Below, piece by piece: positions 1 through 7,854 of a DNA stretch of 64,000 nucleotides. The notes under the pieces are model-generated. The model had not been told where the DNA came from, made no database searches, and saw nothing but the letters and a program-made list of their open reading frames with translations. Made by a program: the position numbers and the translations under genes. Source of the DNA: Pseudonocardia autotrophica. GTDB taxonomy: Bacteria > Actinomycetota > Actinomycetes > Mycobacteriales > Pseudonocardiaceae. Position 1 is the stretch's first letter. Each line of letters starts with the position of its first letter. The stretch covers positions 1 through 64,000 of the forward strand of contig NZ_JNYD01000005.1 of NCBI RefSeq assembly GCF_000717175.1. Direction: 5' to 3'.

Positions 1-1
1 G

Positions 2-1066
2 AGCACCGACCTGGGTCTGCCGTCGATCGGCGGGCTGGACCTCGTCCCGACCACCGACGCCAAGCAGACCGCCAAGGACTACACCTCCGACCAGGAGGTC
101 CGCTGGTGCCCCGGCTGCGGCGACTACGCCGTGCTCGCCGCGGTGCGCCAGTTCCTCCCCACCCTGGGGATCCGCCGCGAGAACACCGTGTTCGTGTCCG
201 GGATCGGCTGCTCGAGCCGCTTCCCGTACTACCTGAACACCTACGGGATGCACTCCATCCACGGCCGCGCCCCGACCATCGCCACCGGCCTGGCCGTCTC
301 CCGGCCCGACCTGTCCGTCTGGGTGGTCACCGGCGACGGCGACGCGCTGTCCATCGGCGGCAACCACCTGATCCACGCGCTGCGCCGCAACGTCAACCTC
401 AAGATCCTGCTGTTCAACAACCGGATCTACGGGCTGACCAAGGGCCAGTACTCGCCGACGTCCGAGGTCGGGAAGGTCACCAAGTCCACCCCCATGGGCT
501 CGGTCGACCACCCGTTCAACCCGATCTCCCTCGCGTTGGGTGCCGAGGCGTCCTTCGTGGGCCGGGCGCTGGACTCCGACCGCAAGGGCCTCACCGAGGT
601 CCTCGGCGCCGCCGCCGCCCACCGCGGGTCGGCGCTGGTCGAGATCTTCCAGGACTGCCCGATCTTCAACGACGGCTCCTTCGACCTGCTCCGCAAGCCG
701 GAGACCAAGGACCAGCGGCTCGTCCCGGTCCGGCACGGGGAGCCGATCCGCTTCGGACCGGTCGGCGACGACGGGCTCGGCCAGTACGCCGTCATCCAGC
801 GCGGCTTCCGGCTCGAGGTCGTCGACGGCGCGAGCTTCGACCCCGCCGACATCGTCGTCCACGACGCCACGAACCTGGAGCTGGCCTTCGCCCTGTCCCG
901 GCTGTCCGACCAGGACCTCAACCACACCGTGACCGGGATCTTCCGCGACGTCGACCGCACCACCTACGACGACGCCGCCCGCGCCCAGCTCGAGGAGGCC
1001 CGGAGGGGCGGGGCCCCGGACCTCCAGAGCCTGCTCGACGGCCGCGACACCTGGACGATCGCCTGA
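2..1066 (+). CDS. korB: 2-oxoacid:ferredoxin oxidoreductase subunit beta (5' partial)
   Basis: This is the beta subunit of a two-subunit 2-oxoacid:ferredoxin oxidoreductase, which decarboxylates 2-oxoglutarate or pyruvate to the acyl-CoA and reduces ferredoxin. The reading frame is open from base 2, so the start lies outside the window and 354 residues are visible. The CPGCGD motif near base 110 and the thiamine-diphosphate motif GDGD (about base 331), followed by NNRIYG (about base 418), are family hallmarks. A start at the internal GTG (base 131) would cut off the cysteine motif and is rejected. The alpha subunit is expected immediately upstream. 2-oxoglutarate is the usual actinobacterial substrate, but this is family knowledge and is not shown by the sequence. 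Confidence 0.93.
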   Translation, partial: STDLGLPSIGGLDLVPTTDAKQTAKDYTSDQEVRWCPGCGDYAVLAAVRQFLPTLGIRRENTVFVSGIGCSSRFPYYLNTYGMHSIHGRAPTIATGLAVSRPDLSVWVVTGDGDALSIGGNHLIHALRRNVNLKILLFNNRIYGLTKGQYSPTSEVGKVTKSTPMGSVDHPFNPISLALGAEASFVGRALDSDRKGLTEVLGAAAAHRGSALVEIFQDCPIFNDGSFDLLRKPETKDQRLVPVRHGEPIRFGPVGDDGLGQYAVIQRGFRLEVVDGASFDPADIVVHDATNLELAFALSRLSDQDLNHTVTGIFRDVDRTTYDDAARAQLEEARRGGAPDLQSLLDGRDTWTIA

Positions 1067-1139
1067 TATGGGGACGGTCACCGAGCTGTCCGGCGAGTCC
1101 CGTCCGGTAGCGTCGACGGGCGCACGGAGGGGGAAGGCG

Positions 1140-1790
1140 ATGGCGAAGGGCTCCGAGGGAGGGCGGAAGCGGGCACCGCGTGCCCGGGTGACGGACCCGG
1201 CCACGGCGATCCTGCTCGCCGCGGAGTCCTGCTATCTCCGACTCGGTATCACGAAGACGACGATGGACGACGTCGCGCGGGAGGCCGGCGTCTCCCGCCC
1301 CACCGTGTACCGGCACTACGCGACGCGGGACGATCTGATCACCGGTGTCCTGCTCGCCCGGGCCCGGGACCTGCTGGACCGGGCCCGCCGGTTCATCGAC
1401 ACCCGGTCGACCATCGACGCGAAGCTGGTCGACGGGATGATCTTCCTGGTGGACAGCGGGCGGCGGGACCCCATGGTCCTGCAGCTCGTCAGCCTCGAGT
1501 TCCTCGAGGTCGCCAACCGCGTCAGCGACACGCCGAAGCTGGCCACGGACCTCACCGCCGAGCTCTGGGCCCCGATCCTGCGGGAGGCCCAGGAGGCCGG
1601 TGAGGTCCGCGCGGACCTCGACGTCGACCGCTTCTGCGCCTGGCTGACCTTCGTCGAGCTGATCCTGGTGGGCCGCATCGAGCGGCTCGGTGCGGAGGAC
1701 CCCTCCCACCGGCGTCTCATGGAGCGGTTCGTGGTGCCCGCGCTGCACCACGCCGTGGAGTACGACCGCAGCGCGGCCCGGGCGGGCTGA
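1140..1790 (+). CDS. TetR family transcriptional regulator
   Basis: One-domain TetR repressor of 216 residues. The N-terminal helix-turn-helix spans about residues 20-66, with TTMDDVAREAGVSRPTVYRH as the recognition region. The rest is the helical ligand-binding domain. The ATG at 1140 is chosen because GGAGGGGG lies just upstream. An in-frame ATG at 1068 exists but lacks a good ribosome binding site. The gene converges on a second TetR gene of similar sequence at 1812-2423, so the two look like paralogues. The acyl-CoA operon and mce genes nearby suggest a lipid-type ligand, which is inference. Confidence 0.88.
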   Translation: MAKGSEGGRKRAPRARVTDPATAILLAAESCYLRLGITKTTMDDVAREAGVSRPTVYRHYATRDDLITGVLLARARDLLDRARRFIDTRSTIDAKLVDGMIFLVDSGRRDPMVLQLVSLEFLEVANRVSDTPKLATDLTAELWAPILREAQEAGEVRADLDVDRFCAWLTFVELILVGRIERLGAEDPSHRRLMERFVVPALHHAVEYDRSAARAG

Positions 1791-1795
1791 GCAGG

Positions 1796-1830
1796 GCTCG
1801 CGCCCGCGGGATCAGCCCGCGGGCGCGAGC
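1796..1830. terminator. Bidirectional hairpin between convergent TetR genes
   Basis: A perfect 15-bp inverted repeat (arms 1796-1810 and 1816-1830, 5-nt loop) sits between the stop codons of the two convergent regulators. Its right arm covers the last codons of the minus-strand gene. There is no T-tract. It probably blocks read-through in both directions. Confidence 0.6.
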
Positions 1831-2423
1831 GCCGGCAGCAGGAAGTCCCCGATGAGGTCGCGGGCCGTGGGGCCGTCGGGGTCGAACAGGTCCTCGCGGC
1901 TGACCATCATCAGCTCGAGGTCGGCCATCAGCGCGCAGAACTCGTGCAGGTCGACGTCCGGGCGCATCTCCCCCGCGGCCTGGGCGGCCGACAGGATGGG
2001 CTCCCAGATCTCGTAGGTGAGGTTCTCCGCCACGTTCGTCGACGTGAGGATCCCGCTGGCCGCGCCGAGGTTCTCCGGCCGCAGCAGGGCCCGCAGGATG
2101 GGGTCCTTGCGGCCGCCGTCGATGAGGAACGCCAGCCCGTCGACCAGCTTGTCGGCGAAGGTCGTGCGGCTGTCGATGTACTCGCGCGCATGCCCGCTGA
2201 AGGCCCGCGAGCGCCGGGACACGACCTCGACGATCAGCGCGTCGCGGTCGGCGAAGTACCGGTAGACGGTGGGCCTTGAGACCCCGGCGCGCTTGGCGAT
2301 GTCGTCCATCGTGGTGCGCTGCACGCCGTAGGCGAGGAAGCACTCTTCCGCCGCGGCGACCAGCCGGCGCCGTGCCTGCTCCGGGCCGCCCGCGAAGGGC
2401 CCCCGTCCTCGTCCCACGTTCAT
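1812..2423 (-). CDS. TetR family transcriptional regulator
   Basis: TetR repressor of 203 residues with the DNA-binding region TTMDDIAKRAGVSRPTVYRY near residues 35-55, closely matching the regulator at 1140-1790. The ATG at 2423 follows a run of G residues usable as a ribosome binding site. The longer frame upstream only overlaps other genes. It lies 41 bp downstream of the DUF35 gene in the same orientation, so it may be the last gene of the aldolase-type operon and its regulator. The inducer is unknown. Confidence 0.88.
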   Translation of the reverse strand: MNVGRGRGPFAGGPEQARRRLVAAAEECFLAYGVQRTTMDDIAKRAGVSRPTVYRYFADRDALIVEVVSRRSRAFSGHAREYIDSRTTFADKLVDGLAFLIDGGRKDPILRALLRPENLGAASGILTSTNVAENLTYEIWEPILSAAQAAGEMRPDVDLHEFCALMADLELMMVSREDLFDPDGPTARDLIGDFLLPALAPAG

Positions 2424-2464
2424 CCCCCCGCCGTTCGGACCGTCAGCGTACCGGTCGGCACGGC

Positions 2465-2875
2465 TCAGACCGGCTCGAACACGGGCAGGACCTCGCCCGG
2501 CTCCTCCTCGGAGCCCGACGGGACGAACCGCGCCCGGACCTGCGCACCGGCACGCAGACCGGCCGGATCGTCGGCCAGTAGCCGGACCATCAGCCACGGC
2601 CCCTCCGCCAGCTCCACGACGGCGCTGACGTACGGCACGGCCTCGGCGAGCGCCGGCAGCGGCGCCTGGTGCACCACGACCCAGCTGACCAGAGTGCCCT
2701 CCCCGGACACGACCACCGGCTCCAGATCCGCCGACCCGCTGTCCGGGTCGGTGCGTGCCTCGGGCGGCAGCACGGCGCCGGACGGGCCGCGCTGCATCAG
2801 CAGCTCGCCGCGGGCCGCGGCGTCGTAGAACGCCGCACTCGCCTCGTCCCGCTCGACCAGGGGGAAGCTGCTCAC
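2465..2875 (-). CDS. DUF35 OB-fold protein lacking zinc-ribbon cysteines
   Basis: Small DUF35 protein of 136 residues. The family has an N-terminal rubredoxin-like zinc ribbon followed by an OB-fold. Members partner SCP2-thiolase-like proteins, including Ltp2-type aldolases. Here the OB-fold (about residues 52-130) is well formed, but the four metal ligands are replaced by G30, G33, D43 and S46, so zinc is probably not bound. GTG at 2875 has a GGAGG just upstream. A GTG at 2890, overlapping the thiolase-like gene stop by 4 nt, is an equally possible start. It follows the thiolase-like gene directly and probably forms its complex partner. Confidence 0.82.
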   Translation of the reverse strand: MSSFPLVERDEASAAFYDAAARGELLMQRGPSGAVLPPEARTDPDSGSADLEPVVVSGEGTLVSWVVVHQAPLPALAEAVPYVSAVVELAEGPWLMVRLLADDPAGLRAGAQVRARFVPSGSEEEPGEVLPVFEPV

Positions 2876-2886
2876 CCTGCCTCCGC

Positions 2887-4098
2887 TCACGCCGCCGTCC
2901 TCTCGTGCGGGCCCCGCTCGTGTGGACTGAGCACCAGTGTGGAGTGGTGCTCGAGGATCCCGCCGTTGCCGCTGACCAGGACGACGTCGTTGCGCGGGGC
3001 CTGGCGTACTCCCCCGTCGCCACGCGCCTGGATGACCGCTTCCGAGAGCGGCGTGAAGCCCCACATGTAGTAGGACGACAGCTGCCCGCCGCCGGTGTTG
3101 CACGCCAGCTTCCCGCCCGGCGCGAGCCGCCCGTCGGACACGAACGCCCCGCCCTCGCCCTTGGCGCAGAAGCCGTAGTCCTCCAGCGTGACCAGGACCG
3201 TGTACGTGTAGCAGTCGTACAGCTCGGCCACGTCGACGTCGTCGACCCCGATTCCCGCCATCCGCATGGCCGCCGGGCCGGACCTTCCCGCGGGGGTGAC
3301 CAGACCCCAGTCCGACCCGGCGTGCATGCGGCGGGGGGCGTGGGCCTGGCCGTACCCCCACACGTGGACCGGCGGCTGCGCCAGGGACGCCGCGCGGTCC
3401 GCCGCGGTCACGACGACCGCGACCGCTCCGTTGCTGACCAGGCAGCAGTCCAGCAGGTGCAGGGGATCGGCGATCCAGCGCGACGCCTGGTGGTCGGCCA
3501 CCGTGAGCGGCTCGCGCATCTGGGCGAGCGGGTTGTGCACCGCCCACGCCCGCTGCGCCACGGCGATCTCGGCGAGCTGCTCGGAGGTGGTGCCGTAGCG
3601 CTCCATGTGCCGCCTTGCGCACAGGGCATAGAGGATGTTCGGGTTGGTGGCGCCGGAGTTCACGGACCAGCCCGCCATGCCGCGCAGGTTCCGAGGCGCG
3701 CCGGGCCGCTTCGCGCCGGAGCCCCAGGCCGCGCCGGCCGACTGCTTCGGCTTGAGCGGGGTGTCGGCGAACACGCAGGCCACGGTGGTCGCGGCACCCG
3801 CGGCGATCGCCTGGGCAGCCTGCGCCACCATGACCCCTGCCGTGGCCCCGTAGGCGTTGACCTGGTTGAGCACCGCCAGGTCGTGCAGGCCGAGCACGGC
3901 GGCGAGGTTGACGTTCACGTCCTGCTTCACCCCGGCGCTGACGAGCAGCCCGTCGAGGTCGCCCAGGCCCAGCCCGGCGTCGGCGACGGCGAGCCTGACC
4001 GCCTCGGCGGCGAGCGAGGTCGAGGACCGCCCGTACACCTTGCCCATCTCGGTCAGCCCGAGACCGGCGATCGCGGAGTTCAGCCCAGTTCCCGTCAT
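2887..4098 (-). CDS. SCP2-thiolase-like protein, probable Ltp2-type acyl-CoA aldolase
   Basis: Thiolase-fold protein of 403 residues in the lipid-transfer/SCP2-thiolase group. The usual nucleophilic cysteine region reads NAYGATAG (81-88), without cysteine. The C-terminal half has DCYTYT (295-300) and GGGQLSSYYMWG (337-348), tyrosine-rich motifs like those of Ltp2 aldolases, which perform retro-aldol cleavage of beta-hydroxyacyl-CoA side chains instead of thiolysis. It shares one base with the upstream hydratase gene (TGATG) and precedes the DUF35 gene, the usual Ltp2 partner. The fold assignment is firm. The aldolase role is inference from motifs and context, and an ordinary acetyl-CoA acetyltransferase is the less likely alternative. 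Confidence 0.85.
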   Translation of the reverse strand: MTGTGLNSAIAGLGLTEMGKVYGRSSTSLAAEAVRLAVADAGLGLGDLDGLLVSAGVKQDVNVNLAAVLGLHDLAVLNQVNAYGATAGVMVAQAAQAIAAGAATTVACVFADTPLKPKQSAGAAWGSGAKRPGAPRNLRGMAGWSVNSGATNPNILYALCARRHMERYGTTSEQLAEIAVAQRAWAVHNPLAQMREPLTVADHQASRWIADPLHLLDCCLVSNGAVAVVVTAADRAASLAQPPVHVWGYGQAHAPRRMHAGSDWGLVTPAGRSGPAAMRMAGIGVDDVDVAELYDCYTYTVLVTLEDYGFCAKGEGGAFVSDGRLAPGGKLACNTGGGQLSSYYMWGFTPLSEAVIQARGDGGVRQAPRNDVVLVSGNGGILEHHSTLVLSPHERGPHERTAA

Positions 4099-4901
4099 CA
4101 GCGCCCCTCCCAGACCGGGTCGCGCTTCTCGGCGAAGGCCGTGGGACCTTCCCTGGCGTCCCGGCTGGTGAACACGACCTTCACCGCGTCCCGGTTGATC
4201 GCCCAGGTCTCCGGGCCCCAGTCCGAGCCGGCCGACCAGGTCTCGTGCACCACCCGCTTGCTCTGCTGCACCGAGAGCGGGGCGTTGGCCGCGACGAGCT
4301 CCGCCAGCTCCAGCGCCGCGTCGAGGGCCGTGCCCTGCGGGGCGACCCGGTTGACCAGGCCCAACTCGTAGGCGCGCGCGGCCGACATCGGCTCGCCGGT
4401 CAAGATCGTCTCGAGCGCGATCTTCAGCGGGATCTGGCGCTGCAGCCGGATGACGCCACCGGCGGCCGCGAACAGTCCGCGCTTGACCTCCGGCAGCCCG
4501 AGCGAGGCCGTCTCGTCGATCACCGCGAGGTCGCAGGACAGCATGATCTCCGTGCCGCCGCCCATCGCGTAGCCGTTCACCGCCGCGATCGTGGGCTTGC
4601 CGATCCAGTGCTGGACGATCCCGCCGAAGCCCCACTCCGGGTGCTCGCGGTCGTCGATCCGGTTGCCCTTGGCCAGCTCCTTGAGGTCCGCGCCCGCGCA
4701 GAACCCGCGCCCGGCGCCGGTGATCACCACGACCCGCACCTCGGGGTCCTGCTGCGCCTGCTCCAGCGCGGCGCCCGCGGCGATCGACAGCGCGGCGTTC
4801 ACCGCGTTCATGGCCTTCGGCCGGTTCAGGGTGACGACGCCGACGTGGCCCCGGCGCTCGAAGAGCGCAGCGGGCTCGGTGGTCGTGTCCGGGCTGGTCA
4901 T
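4098..4901 (-). CDS. Enoyl-CoA hydratase/isomerase (crotonase) family
   Basis: Crotonase of 267 residues that should hydrate a trans-2-enoyl-CoA to the 3-hydroxyacyl-CoA. The oxyanion-hole region FCAGADL (67-73) and GYAMGGGTE (110-118) are present. Both catalytic glutamates of hydratases can be seen, E118 in GGGTE and E138 in LPEVKRG, so hydratase activity is more likely than pure isomerase activity. The start overlaps the upstream aldehyde dehydrogenase stop (ATGA), and its stop overlaps the thiolase-like gene start, showing tight translational coupling. In this operon its product would feed the aldolase-type enzyme. Confidence 0.9.
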   Translation of the reverse strand: MTSPDTTTEPAALFERRGHVGVVTLNRPKAMNAVNAALSIAAGAALEQAQQDPEVRVVVITGAGRGFCAGADLKELAKGNRIDDREHPEWGFGGIVQHWIGKPTIAAVNGYAMGGGTEIMLSCDLAVIDETASLGLPEVKRGLFAAAGGVIRLQRQIPLKIALETILTGEPMSAARAYELGLVNRVAPQGTALDAALELAELVAANAPLSVQQSKRVVHETWSAGSDWGPETWAINRDAVKVVFTSRDAREGPTAFAEKRDPVWEGR

Positions 4902-6349
4902 CGGGCCTCCGGGGGCAGGTAGACGGACTTCAGCGCGACGTACGGGGCGAGGCCCTCGGGCCCCAGCTCCCGCCCCAGCCCGCTGGCCTTGACACCACCG
5001 AACGGGCCGAGGACGTCCAGGGCGTAGTGGTTGACGCCCACCGTGCCGGTCTCGATCCGCGCGGCCAGGGCCTCGCCGCGCTCCTGGTCCGCGGTCCAGA
5101 CGGTGCCGCCGAGGCCGTACTCGGAGTCGTTGGCCAGGGCGACGGCCTCGTCCTCGTCCGAGTAGGGCGTCACCACCAGGACGGGCCCGAAGATCTCCTC
5201 GCGCGCGATCGGGCTGGTGTTCTCGACGTCCGCGAACACGGTGGGCTCCACGAACCAGCCCTCCGGCCGGTCGGCGGGGATGGACCCGCCGGCCGTCAGG
5301 CGCGCTCCGCTCCGACGGCCGGCGTCGACATGGGCGAGCACCCGCTCGCGCTGGGCCGCGCTGACCAGCGGCCCGATCTGGGTGGTCCTCTCCAGCGGGT
5401 CACCGACGCGCAGGGACTTCACGGTGTCCGTCACGGCGTCGACGATCTCCGCGTAGCGCGAGCGCGGCGCCAGGATCCGGGTGCTCGCGTGGCAGGTCTG
5501 GCCGTTGTTGGCCAGCGACACCTCGGGCAGGGCGGCGAGGAAGACGTCCAGGTCGGCGTCCTCGGCGACGAGGGCCGCGGACTTCCCGCCGAGCTCGAGG
5601 GTGACCGGGCGCAGCAGCCGTCCGCAGACCTCCCCGATTGCGCGCCCGGCAGCCGTGGATCCGGTGAACGCCACCTTGTCCACGCCCGGGTGCTCCACCA
5701 GGTATGAGCCGGCCTCGCGGCCGCCGGGGAGCACGTTCAGCACGCCGGGCGGGAGCCCGGCCTCCGCCGCCGCGTCCGCGAAGGCGTAGGCGTCGAGCGC
5801 GGTCTCCGGGGACGGCTTCAGCACGACCGTGCAGCCCGCGGCCAGTGCGGGTGCGAGCTTCATCGCCGCGAGGGCCTGCGGATAGTTCCAGGGGGTGATC
5901 GCGGCGACGACGCCGGCGGGCTCGCGGCGGACGCGGGTGCGGGCCAGGGGGCCGTGGCGCACGTCGTCGGCGTCCAGCCCCGCGGCCAGCCCGGCGTAGT
6001 AGTCGAACATGATCGCCGGGGCGAACCCGTTGGCGCCCACCGACATCGCCCGCGGCATGCCGTTCTCGCGGCTCACCAGCTGGGCCGTCTCCCTACCCCG
6101 GGCCTTCAGCGCCGCCCCGAAGCGGCGGATCACCTCCGCCCGTTCGGCCCCCGTCGTGCGGCCCCACGGACCGCGCAAGGCGTCGTGCGCGGCCGCCACA
6201 CCGGCGTCGACGTCGGTCGACGCGGCCAGCGCGGCGGTCCCGAGCGGCTTCCCGGTGGCGGCCTCGAGGATCTCGGTGACCTCGTCACCCGCGGGGGTGC
6301 GCCAGTCGCCGCCGACGAAGAAGTCGGGCCGGTCGAGGGTCGCTTCCAC
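4898..6349 (-). CDS. NAD(P)-dependent aldehyde dehydrogenase
   Basis: Aldehyde dehydrogenase of 483 residues, oxidising an aldehyde to the acid with NAD(P). Visible motifs are the cofactor segment ITPWNYP, the FTGSTAAGR turn, the base motif LELGGKS and the nucleophile motif NNGQTCHAS. The GTG at 6349 is preferred: it has GGAGA upstream, and the ALDH fold begins soon after (FFVGGDW). The frame stays open to 6424 without a site. First gene of a four-gene operon with hydratase, thiolase-like and DUF35 genes. If that module cleaves side chains by retro-aldol chemistry, this enzyme would oxidise the released aldehyde. A 24-nt inverted repeat lies 69 bp upstream. Confidence 0.9.
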   Translation of the reverse strand: MEATLDRPDFFVGGDWRTPAGDEVTEILEAATGKPLGTAALAASTDVDAGVAAAHDALRGPWGRTTGAERAEVIRRFGAALKARGRETAQLVSRENGMPRAMSVGANGFAPAIMFDYYAGLAAGLDADDVRHGPLARTRVRREPAGVVAAITPWNYPQALAAMKLAPALAAGCTVVLKPSPETALDAYAFADAAAEAGLPPGVLNVLPGGREAGSYLVEHPGVDKVAFTGSTAAGRAIGEVCGRLLRPVTLELGGKSAALVAEDADLDVFLAALPEVSLANNGQTCHASTRILAPRSRYAEIVDAVTDTVKSLRVGDPLERTTQIGPLVSAAQRERVLAHVDAGRRSGARLTAGGSIPADRPEGWFVEPTVFADVENTSPIAREEIFGPVLVVTPYSDEDEAVALANDSEYGLGGTVWTADQERGEALAARIETGTVGVNHYALDVLGPFGGVKASGLGRELGPEGLAPYVALKSVYLPPEAR

Positions 6350-6417
6350 TGGTCGTTCTCCGTTCCGCGTGCCGCCTCCGTGCGGCCCGGTCCCCCGGAC
6401 CGTAACGACGCACGTTC

Positions 6418-6441
6418 GAGACACGCAACGTTTTCTGTCTC
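6418..6441. promoter_or_regulatory. Candidate TetR-type operator, copy 1
   Basis: GAGACA, 12 bases, TGTCTC forms a 24-nt inverted repeat in the promoter region of the aldehyde dehydrogenase operon. On the minus strand the spacer contains TTGCGT, a possible -35 box, with TTACGG 17 nt further. The same spacing and half-sites recur at 18920-18943 before an acyl-CoA ligase gene. Which protein binds is unknown; the two TetR proteins at the left end are the nearest candidates. Confidence 0.5.
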
Positions 6442-6464
6442 ACCATCACGAGCCTTGACGCCGC

Positions 6465-6501
6465 GAGGCCGGGCGGCCGGGTGCGTGGGCCGCCCGGCCT
6501 C
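6465..6501 (-). terminator. Terminator hairpin after the mce operon
   Basis: A perfect 14-bp GC-rich stem (arms 6465-6478 and 6488-6501, 9-nt loop) lies 44 bp beyond the last mce-operon stop codon. No T-tract follows. The position suits termination of the long minus-strand mce transcript. Confidence 0.55.
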
Positions 6502-6544
6502 ACGAGCCGGGGAGAGGGGCTGGGGACGTCCCGTCCCCGGCTGT

Positions 6545-7150
6545 CTAGACCGGGGTCATCTCCGACACGAGCCAGTTCCCGTCGACCTCCTGCACGGTCA
6601 CGCGCAGGCGGCTGCCCGAGAGGGTCGGATCGGGCTTGGCCGAGGACTGCGTGGTCTGGTTCAGGAACATGAGCAGCGTGACGGTGTCGGTGCCGTCCGT
6701 GCCGACGACGGACGTCGAGACGACGTTCGAGCGGGTCGTCAGCTGCTGCTGCGCGGCGGCCGGGGCCACGACGTCCTTGAGCAGTGACCCGTAGTCGTCC
6801 TTGAACTGCCCGGTCAGCATGGCCGTGCGGCCGTCCTGGTCGGTCGCGATCGACCGGTAGTCGTAGGACAGCAGGTCGGTGACCTTCTGCTCGGCCGCGG
6901 CGGTCGCCGCCGTGCGCGCGTTCTCCACCTGCAACTGCCGGATGGCGAAGAAGGCGAACAGCCCGGCCACGAGCGCGAGCACCACCGCCGCCACACCGAG
7001 CACGGCGAAGGCCCGCCGGGGCCGCCGTCGTGCCCCCGCCCAGGCCGCTCCCGGCAGGTGCACGGCGTACCGCGCTCCGCTGCCGACCGCCCGGGCTCCG
7101 GTCCCGACGCCTCCGCCCGCGGCGGCCAGCGCTCCACCCACCCGGCTCAC
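6545..7150 (-). CDS. Mce-associated membrane protein
   Basis: Protein of 201 residues with a basic cytoplasmic N-terminus, one transmembrane helix (about residues 48-70) and an extracytoplasmic domain, the layout of Mce-associated (Mas) proteins. Mas proteins are thought to stabilise or assist Mce lipid transporters in the cell envelope. It is the last gene of the operon and its GTG start overlaps the previous stop by 4 nt (GTGA). It resembles the preceding gene product in the domain after the membrane helix, ending in a WLVS motif in both. No catalytic motif is visible. Confidence 0.82.
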   Translation of the reverse strand: MSRVGGALAAAGGGVGTGARAVGSGARYAVHLPGAAWAGARRRPRRAFAVLGVAAVVLALVAGLFAFFAIRQLQVENARTAATAAAEQKVTDLLSYDYRSIATDQDGRTAMLTGQFKDDYGSLLKDVVAPAAAQQQLTTRSNVVSTSVVGTDGTDTVTLLMFLNQTTQSSAKPDPTLSGSRLRVTVQEVDGNWLVSEMTPV

Positions 7151-7854
7151 GGCACGAACTCCACCCGCGAGACGAGCCAGCGGCCGTCGTGCTTCTCCAT
7201 CTGCTCCACCAATCGGTAGAAGCGCTGCTCACCGTTCGGCACGGTCTTGTTCCTGACCGTGGTCCTCACGGCGACGACTGCGCTCGCGGTGTCGCCGTCG
7301 TACTTCTCGACGCCGGCCTCGGTCACCTCGCCGGTCGTGACGACCTCGCCGTCCTTGACCACCCCGACGTAGGAGTCGATGTTCTGGGTGAACAGGCCGC
7401 CGAAGTCGCCGGTGGAGCCGTCGAGCACGCGCCGGACGTCGTCCTCGGCGTGGTTGAAGTCGATCGTCGTGAGGTTCACGGCGGTCTGGCGGGCCGCGGA
7501 CAGGGCGTTCTCGCGGTCGGCCTGCTTCGCAGCACCGTTCGCCCAGAACACACCCGCGGTGATCGCCGCGGCGAGGAGCAGCACGGTCACCACCAGCAGG
7601 GCGACCAGGCCGGCCGGCCCGCGCCCCCGGAGTGGCGGCTCCGGATCCGCCGCCCCGGCGTCCGACGACTCCCCCGCAGGCTCGGTCTCGTCGGCGGCGG
7701 GCAGCACCGTGGTCGCCTGCCCGTCCTCCGCGCGGTCCTCCCGCGCCTGTGGACCGACCTCGGTCGGGGTCTCGGCGGCCACGTCGACGTCGTCGTCGAC
7801 GACGCCGTCCTCCCACGTGGGCACGGGCGGTGGGCTCGCACCGCGGCGGGTCAT
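7147..7854 (-). CDS. Mce-associated membrane protein with acidic N-terminal tail
   Basis: Protein of 235 residues. About 90 N-terminal residues are acidic, proline/alanine-rich and probably disordered. One transmembrane helix follows (about residues 92-115), then a Mas-type extracytoplasmic domain ending in RWLVSRVEFVP. ATG at 7854 overlaps the mceF stop (ATGA), which fixes the start; longer readings run into mceF. It is presumably an accessory subunit of the Mce transporter encoded upstream. Nothing suggests an enzymatic role. Confidence 0.82.
   Translation of the reverse strand: MTRRGASPPPVPTWEDGVVDDDVDVAAETPTEVGPQAREDRAEDGQATTVLPAADETEPAGESSDAGAADPEPPLRGRGPAGLVALLVVTVLLLAAAITAGVFWANGAAKQADRENALSAARQTAVNLTTIDFNHAEDDVRRVLDGSTGDFGGLFTQNIDSYVGVVKDGEVVTTGEVTEAGVEKYDGDTASAVVAVRTTVRNKTVPNGEQRFYRLVEQMEKHDGRWLVSRVEFVP

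Noticed and set aside
2887..4098. Ordinary acetyl-CoA acetyltransferase
   Set aside because: The nucleophilic cysteine is absent at the expected position and the Tyr-rich motifs fit Ltp2-type aldolases better; kept only as an alternative.
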